A DNA stretch of 64,000 nucleotides from Paulinella micropora. Lineage: Eukaryota > Cercozoa > Imbricatea > Euglyphida. Below are positions 52,635 through 62,747 of the stretch, piece by piece; position 1 is the stretch's first letter, and each line of letters starts with the position of its first letter. The notes beneath the pieces are model-generated. The model did no database searches, was not told the DNA's origin, and worked only from the letters and a program-made list of their open reading frames with translations. The position numbers and the translations under genes are program-made. The DNA lies in NCBI GenBank assembly GCA_009731375.1, contig BJOX01000122.1:899661-963660 (forward strand), written 5' to 3'.

Positions 52635-53476
52635 GACTTGGTCGAAATTTAATTGAAAAAAGTTGCAAATTCTTGCAGGGCGCACTTACCCTCCTCCTCC
52701 CCCATTTGCGTACTAGCGAGTCGACCCTTGCTGTCCAAGTCATTCATGGCGGCCTTTTTGCATTGGTTGTAAAAATTTTATATTCGTCGTGCATTGTTAG
52801 CTGTTGTGATTTTAGTTTTGTTGCCTGGCATAGTGGTTATTTTTATGGGCTCGGGCGTGTGCCACCGCCTTCATCTCTGCGAACTCCCACTACAAACTTG
52901 ATCGTATTGAGTGGGGGTCTCTTAGTTCAGCTAATGCGGCTATCACTCCCTTTACTCCCCCCTCTCTTCCCGCAGTCTGCTCTGGGGTAGTGCAAGGGGG
53001 GGGGGGGGAGTGGGAGGTGTCCTTCAAAGCGAAAATTAAAAAAAACTTAAACTCAAAATTTTGTCGAGAAATTTTACTGCTTCAAGTGTTGGCGACTTTT
53101 TAAGTTCCAACACTTATAGCGTTTTATTTGACAACTGCTCCGGCTCAATCGAGAGAATTTTTTTAAATTTGTTCTGAAAAATTGATACCATATGGTATCA
53201 CCATGCACATAGACAATATCCTGAGATATGCTGAGACTTCTCTAGATTTTCTCTAGATATCGAAATGCTGTTAGTAAATTTTTTAAGACTAACTAAAAAA
53301 AAAGTATCCCAAGTGAAAAGAAATTGATAAACAGGATCTCCCTATCTTTATCAAGGTATTTGACAGATGTTCAATGGTGGGAACAGTAATGCCACTGGCT
53401 GCAACATTTGAGTCTGATGCAAATATGGAATTGTGATCCGTATTCAAGTCTTGATGCATGAAGCCACTTATTATAC
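52635..53476. other. AT-rich region, no gene seen
   Basis: Could be the 3' untranslated part of the upstream ORF; contains a G-run at about 52998. Confidence 0.4.
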
Positions 53477-53495
53477 AATAAAGCAATTTATCCAC

Positions 53496-53526
<31 letters not shown>
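53477..53526 (+). promoter_or_regulatory. AATAAA followed by a 28-base genomic poly(A)
   Basis: AATAAA at 53477-53482, then 16 bases, then A28. This spacing is that of a reverse-transcribed polyadenylated RNA. Confidence 0.6.
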
Positions 53527-53880
53527 CTACCTGTGGAATGAAAATGTCGGATGAATCTCCGCAACCACGATGAAGTCGAGATAAGCAGAAGTATGATCTT
53601 TGTTTGGCGATTGCTTGCCATTCACGTTCTTCCACTTACACAGACGCCCGGTCACGGCTACCACCTTGAACTCTGCATTCTTAGGCACGATGAAGTAAAA
53701 CGAATCTTTTGGACTGAGCAACCCTTTTGACCCAAGTTAACAGCGAGCAGATGTATGACCCAAGTGTTGCCTGGATAATCCGGCTTTTCTGGTACGCACA
53801 GCCTCACCCGGGGCTCGGCACTACCGAAGGCGTTCAGCTGGGGACCCTGTAGCGTGAAACGGCGCATCCCTTTCACACAC
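53527..53880 (-). CDS. Possible host exon
   Basis: Minus-strand protein-like sequence (EPRVRLCVPEKPDYPGNTW, then KDSFYFIVPKNAEFKVVAVT) with one frame change near 53722. It ends at CACAG followed by gtagtt, a fair 5' splice site, directly beside the poly(A) tract. Family unknown. Confidence 0.4.
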
Positions 53881-53989
53881 CACCACCTCCCCGTCCTCAA
53901 TCGCCTCTCCCTCTAACCCCGCCGCTCAACCTCCCCGCGGACTGACCATCCGCCTTACAGCTCGCTTCGCGTAGGTGTCCAAGATCCTC

Positions 53990-54780
53990 TGGGCTTAACC
54001 GTGACTGAAGGGTGGACAAGCAGAGCCAGGAAAGCGAGTGGCCGCATACGTCTTTGACTGTGCGGTCGCCTAGCGTTTCAGGCACGCTGTATTGCCCTTA
54101 CTTTGGTCCGGCCAGAGGGAACTCTGTCTTGGTCGCCGCCGGACACTGTCCTACAGGCAAAGCGCTCCCAAGAGCGAGAGTCCAGTGACAGGAAAGACAG
54201 TGACCGCACCCGACTGTGCTGGTGCGGCCGCTGATCGGTTCAGACACTGGTCCTTCTGTTTCTTGGGGGTTTGCTCGCCGGAGGAGTAATCACAGTGTAC
54301 GGTTCTCCTGGGTCCTTCCCTCGCCGCTTCCCTTCGAACGGCGGCCTCCTGGGAAGCGACGCGCCTGTCGACACTGCCTTACTGACACAGGACCCGTGAC
54401 ATCAGGGCTTGTCTGAGCCAGAGAAGACAGAGGCCGTCACCCGTGTGTTGGGGGCGGTCGCTGAACGACTCAGGCACACTCTCCCTTCCTGTCCCTGGTA
54501 TCCAGTCAGTATCAGGCTCTTGTGCAAGGCCCCCTGGTTGGACCGTCCCATCCGAGTCCAAACCAGGTTCCGTGAAGCGCAGTGACTTCTGGCACTGTCC
54601 CGCCCACCTCGTGCGTTGGTGATTCCAGGTCTGCAGAGCCAGGGAAGGCAGTGACCGTCACCCGTGTGTGTGGTACGGCCGCTGACCGCTCTCAGGCACC
54701 CTCTCCTGGACCCTCCCATCACACCTGCAGGGGTTGACCCGTGTGCCCGTCACTCTAGCTGGAGTTGATCACTCTCCCCC
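53990..54780. repeat. Imperfect tandem repeats (about 160-230 bp) upstream of the giant ORF
   Basis: A core of about 63 bases (gagccagggaaggcagtgac, then cccgtgtg, ggccgctgac, tcaggcac) recurs at about 54026, 54185, 54415 and 54638. The array ends where the 2,499-codon ORF begins, as do promoter-bearing monomers in the 5' region of some LINEs. Confidence 0.7.
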
Positions 54781-54783
54781 GGG

Positions 54784-57700
54784 ATGCGACCAAGCCACCA
54801 ACGCAAGGCCACCCGGGGCAAGCGATCCACGCGACCCAAGCGATCTGGATCACCGAGGTCTAGCATCCCGGCCAGGGAAGCGAAGGCACAGTCCAGGACT
54901 GAAGGCCCTCCGCCACCTCTCCCTGTATGGCCCATGGGCGCCTTCCTTTCGGCGCTGGCAAGTTTGCTCCAGCCGCTGCTGCGATCTTTCCTGAAGACCT
55001 CCAATGGGTTCCTGGGGGGACACGACCTGGCAGAGGCAGGACGAGCCCTCAACCGAGCGGCCTCGACTCAACTGCCCTCTAAACCTGTAGCGGCGCAAGG
55101 GCTGGCCATTCTCTATCGCCACCTACTGGCTCTGGACCCGTCGTTTCAGAATCCTGCGCTGGAACAAGAAGCTGAAAAGTTGGGATCACAATATCGCATT
55201 CAGGTTCCACCGGCTGCGCGACTCCGGCCACGGAAGGATGACCTGACGCATGCCCTACGGATTATCCTCCGCGACCTGTGTAGCAGCCCATCAGCTATGG
55301 CTCACTACATTCCGCCTGTAGAGGAGATCTGGCTCCACGCACCTACGGACACAGGGGCCCCTGTCCACCGGCAGCTCCAGCTCCTTTGGAAGCACGAACA
55401 TGTCTGTGCCACGTGTCGTTGGTACCATGTTTCGTCGGGCGTCCGCAGCCCCCTTCTAGAGGTCTCGGCCCCTCCACAGCCTACGGACGGGAAGCTCACA
55501 GAGCCCGCGGAGGAGGGGTCCATACCTGTGGACGCCCCTACGATTCGCCTCGAATCCCTCATTGAAGCTCTGCTTCGGCCGGGCGCGCGAATGCTGCCGG
55601 GTGCGTCCAACCTTACATGTCACTGCTCCAAGCCTCAGGATAGGGTTCTCTCTTCCAGGATTTCCTTCGACTCTCCGCCCCCCCCGTTCCTTTTCGTCAT
55701 CATCAACCGCCCAGAAGCCCCTGGAGGACCTGGGATCCCCCCGCACATCAACGACACCCCGATCCTGGCCCCTTTCTCCTTGGAGATGTCCACCTTCTTC
55801 CCGACCTGCTACGCGACGGCGAAGACGGGACGATACATCCGGACACGTGGCGTCACGTTCCTTCCGGAGGAGTACAAGGACAGCAATCGGCGGTATCAGG
55901 CGTTTGGGTGTCAAGACGCTACGTTTCCACGGAGCTTCCTAGATTACGATGGGAGCCGCAGGTATCCAACATACACTACTCATCGGCATAGCCACCTCTG
56001 CGCTGGAGTGCTCCCGGGAACGATCCTACCCCTTGGTAGAGCCCTTGTAGCTCTTCTATATCAGCGCGCGGACACCATCGCCGGCAAAGCACAGGATTTC
56101 CCCACCCTGGAGGTGCCGACCCCACCTCTCTCCGAGGACCTCTTCTCTGTGATCAACCGGATCCCCCCCCCACCTTTTCCCACCTATATCCCCCCCTGCC
56201 CATCGACATACCACACCTGGACGGAAGGACGACCAATCTCTATCCTGCCGCATCTCGCGCCCTCAACAAGGGGTCTCACCTCGCGGCGCAATTGCCCGTG
56301 GGCGGGCATCTACCAAAATATTTGTTTCAATCTTCTGGCGCCCCAGCCCCCGTCGTCTCTTCGGGTTCTGGTGGCAGCGCCAGACGAGCAGGACATCATT
56401 GGCTACCAATGTGGCAGGAGGTTCATCAAGCCGGCATCGAAAGGCGCAGGCATCTTAGCGGCGTTCCCTCAACCGTTTTGGGACTGGCTCAGAAGCACCT
56501 TCCGCTGCCGTTTCAATGCCGGGCTTATCTACGACCTCCCACGGGGCGCGGGCGCGGACGTGCAAGCACCTTGGGATCTTGCACAGGACCTCAGCACAAG
56601 CCTTCCAAACGACTTCTTTGTGGAGGCTCTTCTGGCGGATGCCCCCCACACGGTCACCATCTCCTCTCCATTCACCCACCTCCAGGGGCCCCCTTTCTCC
56701 CCTCCCCACCCTCCCCTGGACTTGCCCCCCCTCCCGAAGGGAGGCACGCGGGTTTTTCTTTGCCATCGTCTCTCGGTGCGTCGCTTTGCTGTGCCCCCCC
56801 CCCTGGACTCCGGCACATCCCTCGGGATCCGCTTCTTGCTTCTCCCCCGATGGTCGGATTTCTCCCGAGTGGAGCAGCAGATGTTCCGCCGGTCCCTGCC
56901 TCATCTGAAAGACTCCGTGGATACCTTCATTGGGGCGAAGCCGCGACGGCCCCCTTCTTTCCCAGCTCCCCCTCCCAGCACCATCCCACTGCCAGGCAGG
57001 AAGACGTCAAGGCCGGGGATGGTCACTCACCTGCACATTCCGGACCCGAAAGGATGCTGCTTCTTCCATGTGATCCAATGCGACGGTTCCAGTTTCCCCA
57101 AATTGGATGCATCCCGAGCTTTCCGGACGATTGCCATCCTCCCTTGGACTGGTAAGCAAACGGCGTCTACCATCCGTCCTGCGCTAAAGGAGAAAGGCCT
57201 GGAATATGGAAGTGCCTGGCTTGAACTCCCCGATCAGGCTACCGTAGTACTTCACCCTGCGGGCTCCCCCGGGGCAGATCTCTGCGCCCTCATATCATCG
57301 AGGGCTCCCGGGACCTTCACACATGGTATTCTCGGTGGATCGACGGACCGCAAACTCTTCCCACCCTCGATCCTGCTTGTCGACCAGCAGCTGATCTGCA
57401 GACTCCTCCATTGGGAGAGGCTCCCCTCCACCAGCAGCTACGAATGGAACAGGGCGGCACGTGACCCCCTCCTCGTCGGGGCAAACTTCCGCGTTTTCAG
57501 ACGATTCCCAGAGAACTGCAGCTCCGCCCCCCCTCCATCCACCTCCCCCCCTGCTCAGCAACCGGGCCAAGCCCTCCTCCTGATTGATGTCTACGACGCC
57601 CGCCCGTCCAGCTGGCGGGACTCAGTCTTCCAGCTAGAACGTGCCCTGCTCACAGGTAATCTTCGACCCGCCCCCGAGGAGCGAAGATCGGTAGAATTCA

Positions 57701-60700
57701 GCATCTACTATGAAGGCTCTGGCGCCTCCGTCTCCCCAGAAGACTGTATGCCCGATGTTCGGCAAGCTCTCAACGCCCTGGGCACCGTCACTCGGCTGGC
57801 TTTTATTCCCCGCACCTCCCTGTCAGAGTCCTGCGTCATTGGTGGGCCTGACCGTCGGTCCTGGGCTGCTTCCTTCCGAGCGACCTTTCTGTCCCACGCT
57901 GTGGCTGCTTTTTGCGTTAACACCTTCGTGCATGGGGACAGTTGGACGGCCGGTGGAGAACGCCTCCTGCCCTTCTCTCCACCTCCCACCGATGAGGAGA
58001 TTACGGCGGCGGAAAGCGCGGAGTGGGAATACGTGCAACAACGGCGGATAAGTGAGGGCAGCACCCGCGAGTCAATTATCCAGACGCCCACACAATACCG
58101 GGACACCCCCGCCCCGGGGGCCATCGAAGCGCTCCCGGCCTGGAAGAAGCTGCAGGAGAGCAGCCAGAATGTTCATCAAGAGTTTGCGATCCTAGGCTCC
58201 CACCCTTTTAACCACACTTTCATTCGGTTTGGTCGAGGGGGAGTTGGGATCCATAGCTCGGGGAAGCCAATATCGAAAGCTTTCCAGGAGGTCAACTTCA
58301 TCCCGGAGGGGAAGTCATGGGAGAGTGTTCAAGAACGTCTCCCCCGAGGGTACAGCTTGGCAGGGCTAGCATACAGGGTAGGGATAACGGCGTTGCTTCC
58401 TTTCCAGACAGGAGAAGGGTGGGACTCAGACCCTCCCGTCCCCAGCCAACGGGAAAGGAAGCGAAGTCCTCCACGTCGTCTTATCCAGACGGGTGACTGC
58501 GATTCCATGTGGACCCCTCATCCCCACCCAAGGGACCGACCCAGACCCCTGTCCCCCTCCTCTCCTACCTCGTCCGGGCACCAGGCCCCCAGCGTCCAAC
58601 CGGAGCCCCTGGATTCTCGACAGACTCGGGCCCTCCCGGGGGGGTACCTCAGGAACCCCACGAATCATCGCCACTACTGTACCACCTTCCCGCTTGGGTG
58701 GACCATGTTGACGGCTCCCGCCCGAAGGTTGACGGCGCTCCGAGTTGATCTTCCGAAGAGTGGTGCAGAAGGACGACACTGGCTGCGACCGCTCTCCGAC
58801 GATAGATGCCCCGCTCACTTTGGCCCCGTCCCCATGGACCGGGAGACACGCCGCAGTCTCTGGAACCAGGCCTTACACAGCGTATTCCAACCGGTGGAAA
58901 TGGCCAGCGCCGATTCCCCGTCACCGTCTCGGTCTCGGCGTCGGCACCAGAAGGTCGAGCAGTCTGGTCCGGCCCCCCGGGAAGCCCTGATCGCCCCGGG
59001 GCCACCACCCAACATCTGTCCGATCTGGGCCAGTGACACTGCTACGGAGGGTGGTTCATACATACCGCCGATAGTGGTGGGGAATGTAGAGGACGGCGGT
59101 TGGCTCCACACTGACGTGCTTCACTGGTTCATACGTGAGTTGGAACCCCAGGCACGTGTCAATCGATGTCTACTCATTGGACCCGATTTCTCTTGGAAAA
59201 TCCGCACCCAAGGGGAGTCTCGTGATGACATCCTTTTCAGGGCGTTGAAGCACCGGCCCATCGACCCGGGGTATGAGCACGTGCTCATCCCGCTCAACAT
59301 CAGCGAACGGCATTGGGCACTCCTGGTGATTTCTACCACTCTGCAGCGAGGAGGCCCCGGTGTACAAGTCGGCTTGGTACCTGCGGTTGCTGCGTTCGGA
59401 TCACGAAGCGTCCCGCTCGCCCTCTTCTTGGACTCCTTGCCCTCCTGCACAGCAAGCTGCTCCGATTTCGCGCTCACGCCGATCCTTTCGGCCTGGTATG
59501 CGAACCTAGGTCGAGCGGGATTCCTCTCCGATCCCCCGACACCAGGATACATCAGTTTGACTGTCCCAGCACAGGAGGGAGGTCAGGATTGCGGCCTTCA
59601 TACGCTCTTCCACATGCAGCGTGTAGCCCTGAACCCCGCGTGCCTCTCTGTTGACGCGCCCCTGCCCGCTGGAGAGATGATGCCGGATATGGACCAGTTC
59701 CGCAGGAACATTTTCCAGCGGCTCGTTGCCGCGCAGGCTGCCTATGCAGATACGGCGCATCTCAGGTGTGTGCCTGCTACAGACACGGAGCAGCTTGCCG
59801 AGGTCACGCGTATGGTTAAACGTGGGCACCAAGAATGGAAAATGGTTCTTACTGACCGTCATGCCGAGAGGGTTTCAGCTTCATCTCGCAAAAAAGTGAG
59901 ACGCACATGGAAGGTGAGCAACCCGTCTCTCTACCGAGATGTTCACCTTAACCGCACGCGTCACATAAGGGATGAACATGCCTTCGAGGCCCTTAATGTC
60001 CAAGTGGCCCGGACTTTTGCTAGACTCCTGAGCGCTACGCGGAAAGAGAGGTCCGCAATCCTTAGACGGCGAGTATTCCTTCGATTGTCGTCGGCGACCC
60101 GGATGACCCGGTCGGCCCTGTCCGCTGCAGCCTCCAAAGCCGGATACTGGAGTCCTCCCAGCTCGGACGAAGAAGGCATGGACGCAGAATCCTTCCTTTG
60201 CCACCTCGACAACACTCCCCAGGACGGACCAGACTCCGGGGTTATGCGAAGCCCCCCCCGGAGCCCGGCCTCGCCCCAGGAACTGGGGGTACCGGTGACG
60301 TTTCTCTCCCTCCCAGAGGGCGAGGTACCTTTGCCCGTATCCCTAGCGTCCCGGGAGTCAGCATCGGAGTTACCAGCGTCAGGATCTGGAGAAGTGTCCC
60401 GCTGCCCGGATCCTGAGGAGGTCCTTGCCCCGGCCACCAAGCCACAGATGGACGCAGCTGTAAGCTTTCCGACGCCGGAAGAGGCTGATCCTGCTCCAGG
60501 TGAGGCCAAGGCCCGCGCTTCCCTGCAGGACCTTTCCCCCCCCCTAACATCGACGGAGATGGAACTGCCTGCGCACATGGAGTCACTGCCAGACCACCTC
60601 GGGATACGAAGGACCCTCCCCGTCCCCCGCGACGAAATTCCGGTCGGGATGTCCCGGGCAGGGACAACGGAGCCCAGCAGAGAACTGGTGGGTGAGCAGC

Positions 60701-62283
60701 GCACGCCATCAGCGGCAGAAGCGCCACAAGAGACGGGAGACACAGCCGCCGCCACTCCGACCCTTCGCCCGAGGGTGAATACGGTCTGGGACGAGAATCT
60801 GGATGCGGCATGGGATGCTCTCACCTCAGCCGAGAAGGTGGCGCCCGTATCAGACCGTGACATCATGACGGAGGCGGAGCAGATGGAGCAGATGGAGCTA
60901 AGTATCACCGATGGAGAGGGAGGGGAGCTGGAGGGGAGCCCAGCCCCCCCGCCGCCCTCGGGTCCCACAACGGTGGCTCCAGCGTCAGGAGACTCTCCTT
61001 GCGATATAGAGCCCACCCCTGCTGGGATTGGCTCACCTCTCCCTGGCTCAGCGGGCCCCGAATTACCACCTCTTCCTCCACCTTATGCCTCCCCCCCTAC
61101 CCCCTCTCGGCCGCTTTCTCCTTCCCCCACGCCTGGTACCCCGTCGACGTACAAGTACCCTACCTCCATTAAGGCACCCAGCCCATCAACGGAGCGTCCC
61201 GTGCGCATGGCTGCAGGACCCCCCCCCTCCGCGACTTCCTCACCGAACACAGCGCCATCTGTCCAAATCCCGTCCCCCACTGCTGACGGGAAACACAGGG
61301 ACAGGCTCGAGCCCACCGGGGCCCTACCACCCCATGGTCTCGAAGGGTCACTTAACGCTCAGGAGAACGCAGATCAGAGCCAGGCTTTTCCAGCCCCCTC
61401 CGCACCCGATGTTGTCGATCCATCCTCGGATGGGGGTCCCAGCAGAGGGGGATTCCCGTCCGGTGTCTCTGCGTCACGGCTCACTGGGCATGCGGCCACT
61501 GACTGTCCTCCTCCCGCACCGCCTCTCGCGTCTCATACTGTCCCTCCCTCTTCGCCCCATGTGGGCCCGGAGACTGCTTCCTCTCCGGAGATCCTTCGTC
61601 CCGCCCCCGAGGCCTTAGCAAGTCCGTCAGAGCGTAGCTGTGCGTTCTCGGCCCCCTCAACCCCCATCGCTGTGGTAACTGCATCGGTTCCCCCCTCCTC
61701 TTCCCTTGGCCCGGTTCCTTCCCTTGCTTCGAGCCAGAGGGTCGACAACGCGGAAGGAGGACCCATGGAATCGAGTGAGCGGACCCCTGGGCCCTCCCCT
61801 CAGCCGCCCACTCCTCGCCCTCCTGCTCCACCGGTCCTCAAGTACGGCGCTACTTCCCCTAGGCTGCGAAACGACGCAATACAGTCGACCAGTCGGGAGC
61901 CCCCCCCCCCCCAGTTCCCCCCCGGGGTCACTGCGCAGCCCCAGCCGGGTACCAAGAAACGCCAGGAGGGTGTCCAGACAGCACGCCCCCGCCCACTTCC
62001 TCCTCGGGGTAGCATCTCCACGCCTGGCGCCCGTTCCCCCCCACTGAGGAGCCGTTCTAGGTCGCGCCGTCCGCAGGATAACGAACCCTCCCAGACGACG
62101 TCTCGTACCAGAGCTCCCCGATCTATCTCATCCGTGAGCATGGATCCCCGAGGTTCACGTCAAACATCCCCCGCGCCCCGCTCGACGGAAGTCGGCCGTT
62201 TTCAGCGTGGACGCGGAACCCACCGGCCCTGCCCCGAGAAGGAGGGCCGGTGCCGAGGTGGAGTGGATAAGCCGGGTTCTTAA
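54784..62283 (+). CDS. Giant intact ORF (2,499 residues) with Ulp1/C48 cysteine protease domain, retroelement-like
   Basis: ATG 54784 (another at 54931) to TAA 62283 without interruption. Residues 1-50 are basic. Around 200-320, paired Cys (CATC, CHC) followed by PPPPFLFVIINR recall the zinc-ribbon and strand of USP-type deubiquitinases, a weak match. Residues about 1430-1640 form a Ulp1/SENP-like protease: His1510 in ERHWALLV, Asp1550 in FLDSL, Gln1597 and Cys1603 in QEGGQDCG, the full triad plus oxyanion Gln. This clan removes ubiquitin-like modifiers or processes polyproteins. Beyond about 1700 the protein is basic, then Pro/Ser-rich to the end. Ulp1 domains occur in several transposon groups, including some non-LTR retrotransposons. 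With the 5' tandem array and a further ORF downstream, a large mobile element is likely, but no reverse transcriptase is in view. Confidence 0.82.
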   Translation: MRPSHQRKATRGKRSTRPKRSGSPRSSIPAREAKAQSRTEGPPPPLPVWPMGAFLSALASLLQPLLRSFLKTSNGFLGGHDLAEAGRALNRAASTQLPSKPVAAQGLAILYRHLLALDPSFQNPALEQEAEKLGSQYRIQVPPAARLRPRKDDLTHALRIILRDLCSSPSAMAHYIPPVEEIWLHAPTDTGAPVHRQLQLLWKHEHVCATCRWYHVSSGVRSPLLEVSAPPQPTDGKLTEPAEEGSIPVDAPTIRLESLIEALLRPGARMLPGASNLTCHCSKPQDRVLSSRISFDSPPPPFLFVIINRPEAPGGPGIPPHINDTPILAPFSLEMSTFFPTCYATAKTGRYIRTRGVTFLPEEYKDSNRRYQAFGCQDATFPRSFLDYDGSRRYPTYTTHRHSHLCAGVLPGTILPLGRALVALLYQRADTIAGKAQDFPTLEVPTPPLSEDLFSVINRIPPPPFPTYIPPCPSTYHTWTEGRPISILPHLAPSTRGLTSRRNCPWAGIYQNICFNLLAPQPPSSLRVLVAAPDEQDIIGYQCGRRFIKPASKGAGILAAFPQPFWDWLRSTFRCRFNAGLIYDLPRGAGADVQAPWDLAQDLSTSLPNDFFVEALLADAPHTVTISSPFTHLQGPPFSPPHPPLDLPPLPKGGTRVFLCHRLSVRRFAVPPPLDSGTSLGIRFLLLPRWSDFSRVEQQMFRRSLPHLKDSVDTFIGAKPRRPPSFPAPPPSTIPLPGRKTSRPGMVTHLHIPDPKGCCFFHVIQCDGSSFPKLDASRAFRTIAILPWTGKQTASTIRPALKEKGLEYGSAWLELPDQATVVLHPAGSPGADLCALISSRAPGTFTHGILGGSTDRKLFPPSILLVDQQLICRLLHWERLPSTSSYEWNRAARDPLLVGANFRVFRRFPENCSSAPPPSTSPPAQQPGQALLLIDVYDARPSSWRDSVFQLERALLTGNLRPAPEERRSVEFSIYYEGSGASVSPEDCMPDVRQALNALGTVTRLAFIPRTSLSESCVIGGPDRRSWAASFRATFLSHAVAAFCVNTFVHGDSWTAGGERLLPFSPPPTDEEITAAESAEWEYVQQRRISEGSTRESIIQTPTQYRDTPAPGAIEALPAWKKLQESSQNVHQEFAILGSHPFNHTFIRFGRGGVGIHSSGKPISKAFQEVNFIPEGKSWESVQERLPRGYSLAGLAYRVGITALLPFQTGEGWDSDPPVPSQRERKRSPPRRLIQTGDCDSMWTPHPHPRDRPRPLSPSSPTSSGHQAPSVQPEPLDSRQTRALPGGYLRNPTNHRHYCTTFPLGWTMLTAPARRLTALRVDLPKSGAEGRHWLRPLSDDRCPAHFGPVPMDRETRRSLWNQALHSVFQPVEMASADSPSPSRSRRRHQKVEQSGPAPREALIAPGPPPNICPIWASDTATEGGSYIPPIVVGNVEDGGWLHTDVLHWFIRELEPQARVNRCLLIGPDFSWKIRTQGESRDDILFRALKHRPIDPGYEHVLIPLNISERHWALLVISTTLQRGGPGVQVGLVPAVAAFGSRSVPLALFLDSLPSCTASCSDFALTPILSAWYANLGRAGFLSDPPTPGYISLTVPAQEGGQDCGLHTLFHMQRVALNPACLSVDAPLPAGEMMPDMDQFRRNIFQRLVAAQAAYADTAHLRCVPATDTEQLAEVTRMVKRGHQEWKMVLTDRHAERVSASSRKKVRRTWKVSNPSLYRDVHLNRTRHIRDEHAFEALNVQVARTFARLLSATRKERSAILRRRVFLRLSSATRMTRSALSAAASKAGYWSPPSSDEEGMDAESFLCHLDNTPQDGPDSGVMRSPPRSPASPQELGVPVTFLSLPEGEVPLPVSLASRESASELPASGSGEVSRCPDPEEVLAPATKPQMDAAVSFPTPEEADPAPGEAKARASLQDLSPPLTSTEMELPAHMESLPDHLGIRRTLPVPRDEIPVGMSRAGTTEPSRELVGEQRTPSAAEAPQETGDTAAATPTLRPRVNTVWDENLDAAWDALTSAEKVAPVSDRDIMTEAEQMEQMELSITDGEGGELEGSPAPPPPSGPTTVAPASGDSPCDIEPTPAGIGSPLPGSAGPELPPLPPPYASPPTPSRPLSPSPTPGTPSTYKYPTSIKAPSPSTERPVRMAAGPPPSATSSPNTAPSVQIPSPTADGKHRDRLEPTGALPPHGLEGSLNAQENADQSQAFPAPSAPDVVDPSSDGGPSRGGFPSGVSASRLTGHAATDCPPPAPPLASHTVPPSSPHVGPETASSPEILRPAPEALASPSERSCAFSAPSTPIAVVTASVPPSSSLGPVPSLASSQRVDNAEGGPMESSERTPGPSPQPPTPRPPAPPVLKYGATSPRLRNDAIQSTSREPPPPQFPPGVTAQPQPGTKKRQEGVQTARPRPLPPRGSISTPGARSPPLRSRSRSRRPQDNEPSQTTSRTRAPRSISSVSMDPRGSRQTSPAPRSTEVGRFQRGRGTHRPCPEKEGRCRGGVDKPGS

Positions 62284-62709
62284 TACCTCTGTAGGGAAGA
62301 GGAGGCGACTCCGCAGGAGCTTTACGGGGACATGCAGGACGACCTTTACCTTTCGTTATAATTCCGACCCCGGAGTACTCCCCCTGAGCTTTATTAGACA
62401 GCGCATTACTCTGGCTGGGGTCCGTGCTTGAGGTCAGAGTAGGCGGAGTACCGGAGGTCTCCTTCGCAAACGTCCGTCGGGGTCGAAGACCAGCGGCTTC
62501 TATCTCGTAGAAGTCTGCCATCTTGTCTTCCTGATCCTTAAGGGAAGCCTGCATCTGGCGAGTGAGCTGACTTTCCTGTCGGATTGCGCGGATATCATCG
62601 GGGAGGCGCGCAGGCCTCTCTTGCCTTTGCGACGCTCAGATACAATCTGGAGCGCTTCCATGGCACTCTGGCTTTTCGACACAAAAGGTGGTCCCCCCCA
62701 CTGCGCCAC
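62123..62709 (-). CDS. Antisense coding segment between the two large plus-strand ORFs
   Basis: ATG 62709 (MAQWGGPPFVSKSQSAMEAL) through a helical, charged region, with a frame change near 62605 (then RQESQLTRQMQASLKDQEDK, RRTFAKETSG), ending near 62123. The composition is more protein-like than the plus frames of the same interval. It overlaps the 3' end of the giant ORF tail to tail and starts 38 bases from the next plus ORF. It could instead be chance in GC-rich DNA. Confidence 0.35.
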
Positions 62710-62747
62710 GGCTCTCCCAAGGAGCTCTCAACCAATGGTTAAGCCAG

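Noticed and set aside
61709-62283. Separate Pro/Ser-rich proteins at the end of the giant ORF
   Set aside because: Alternative frames there are by-products of low-complexity coding sequence; the main frame continues unbroken to 62283.
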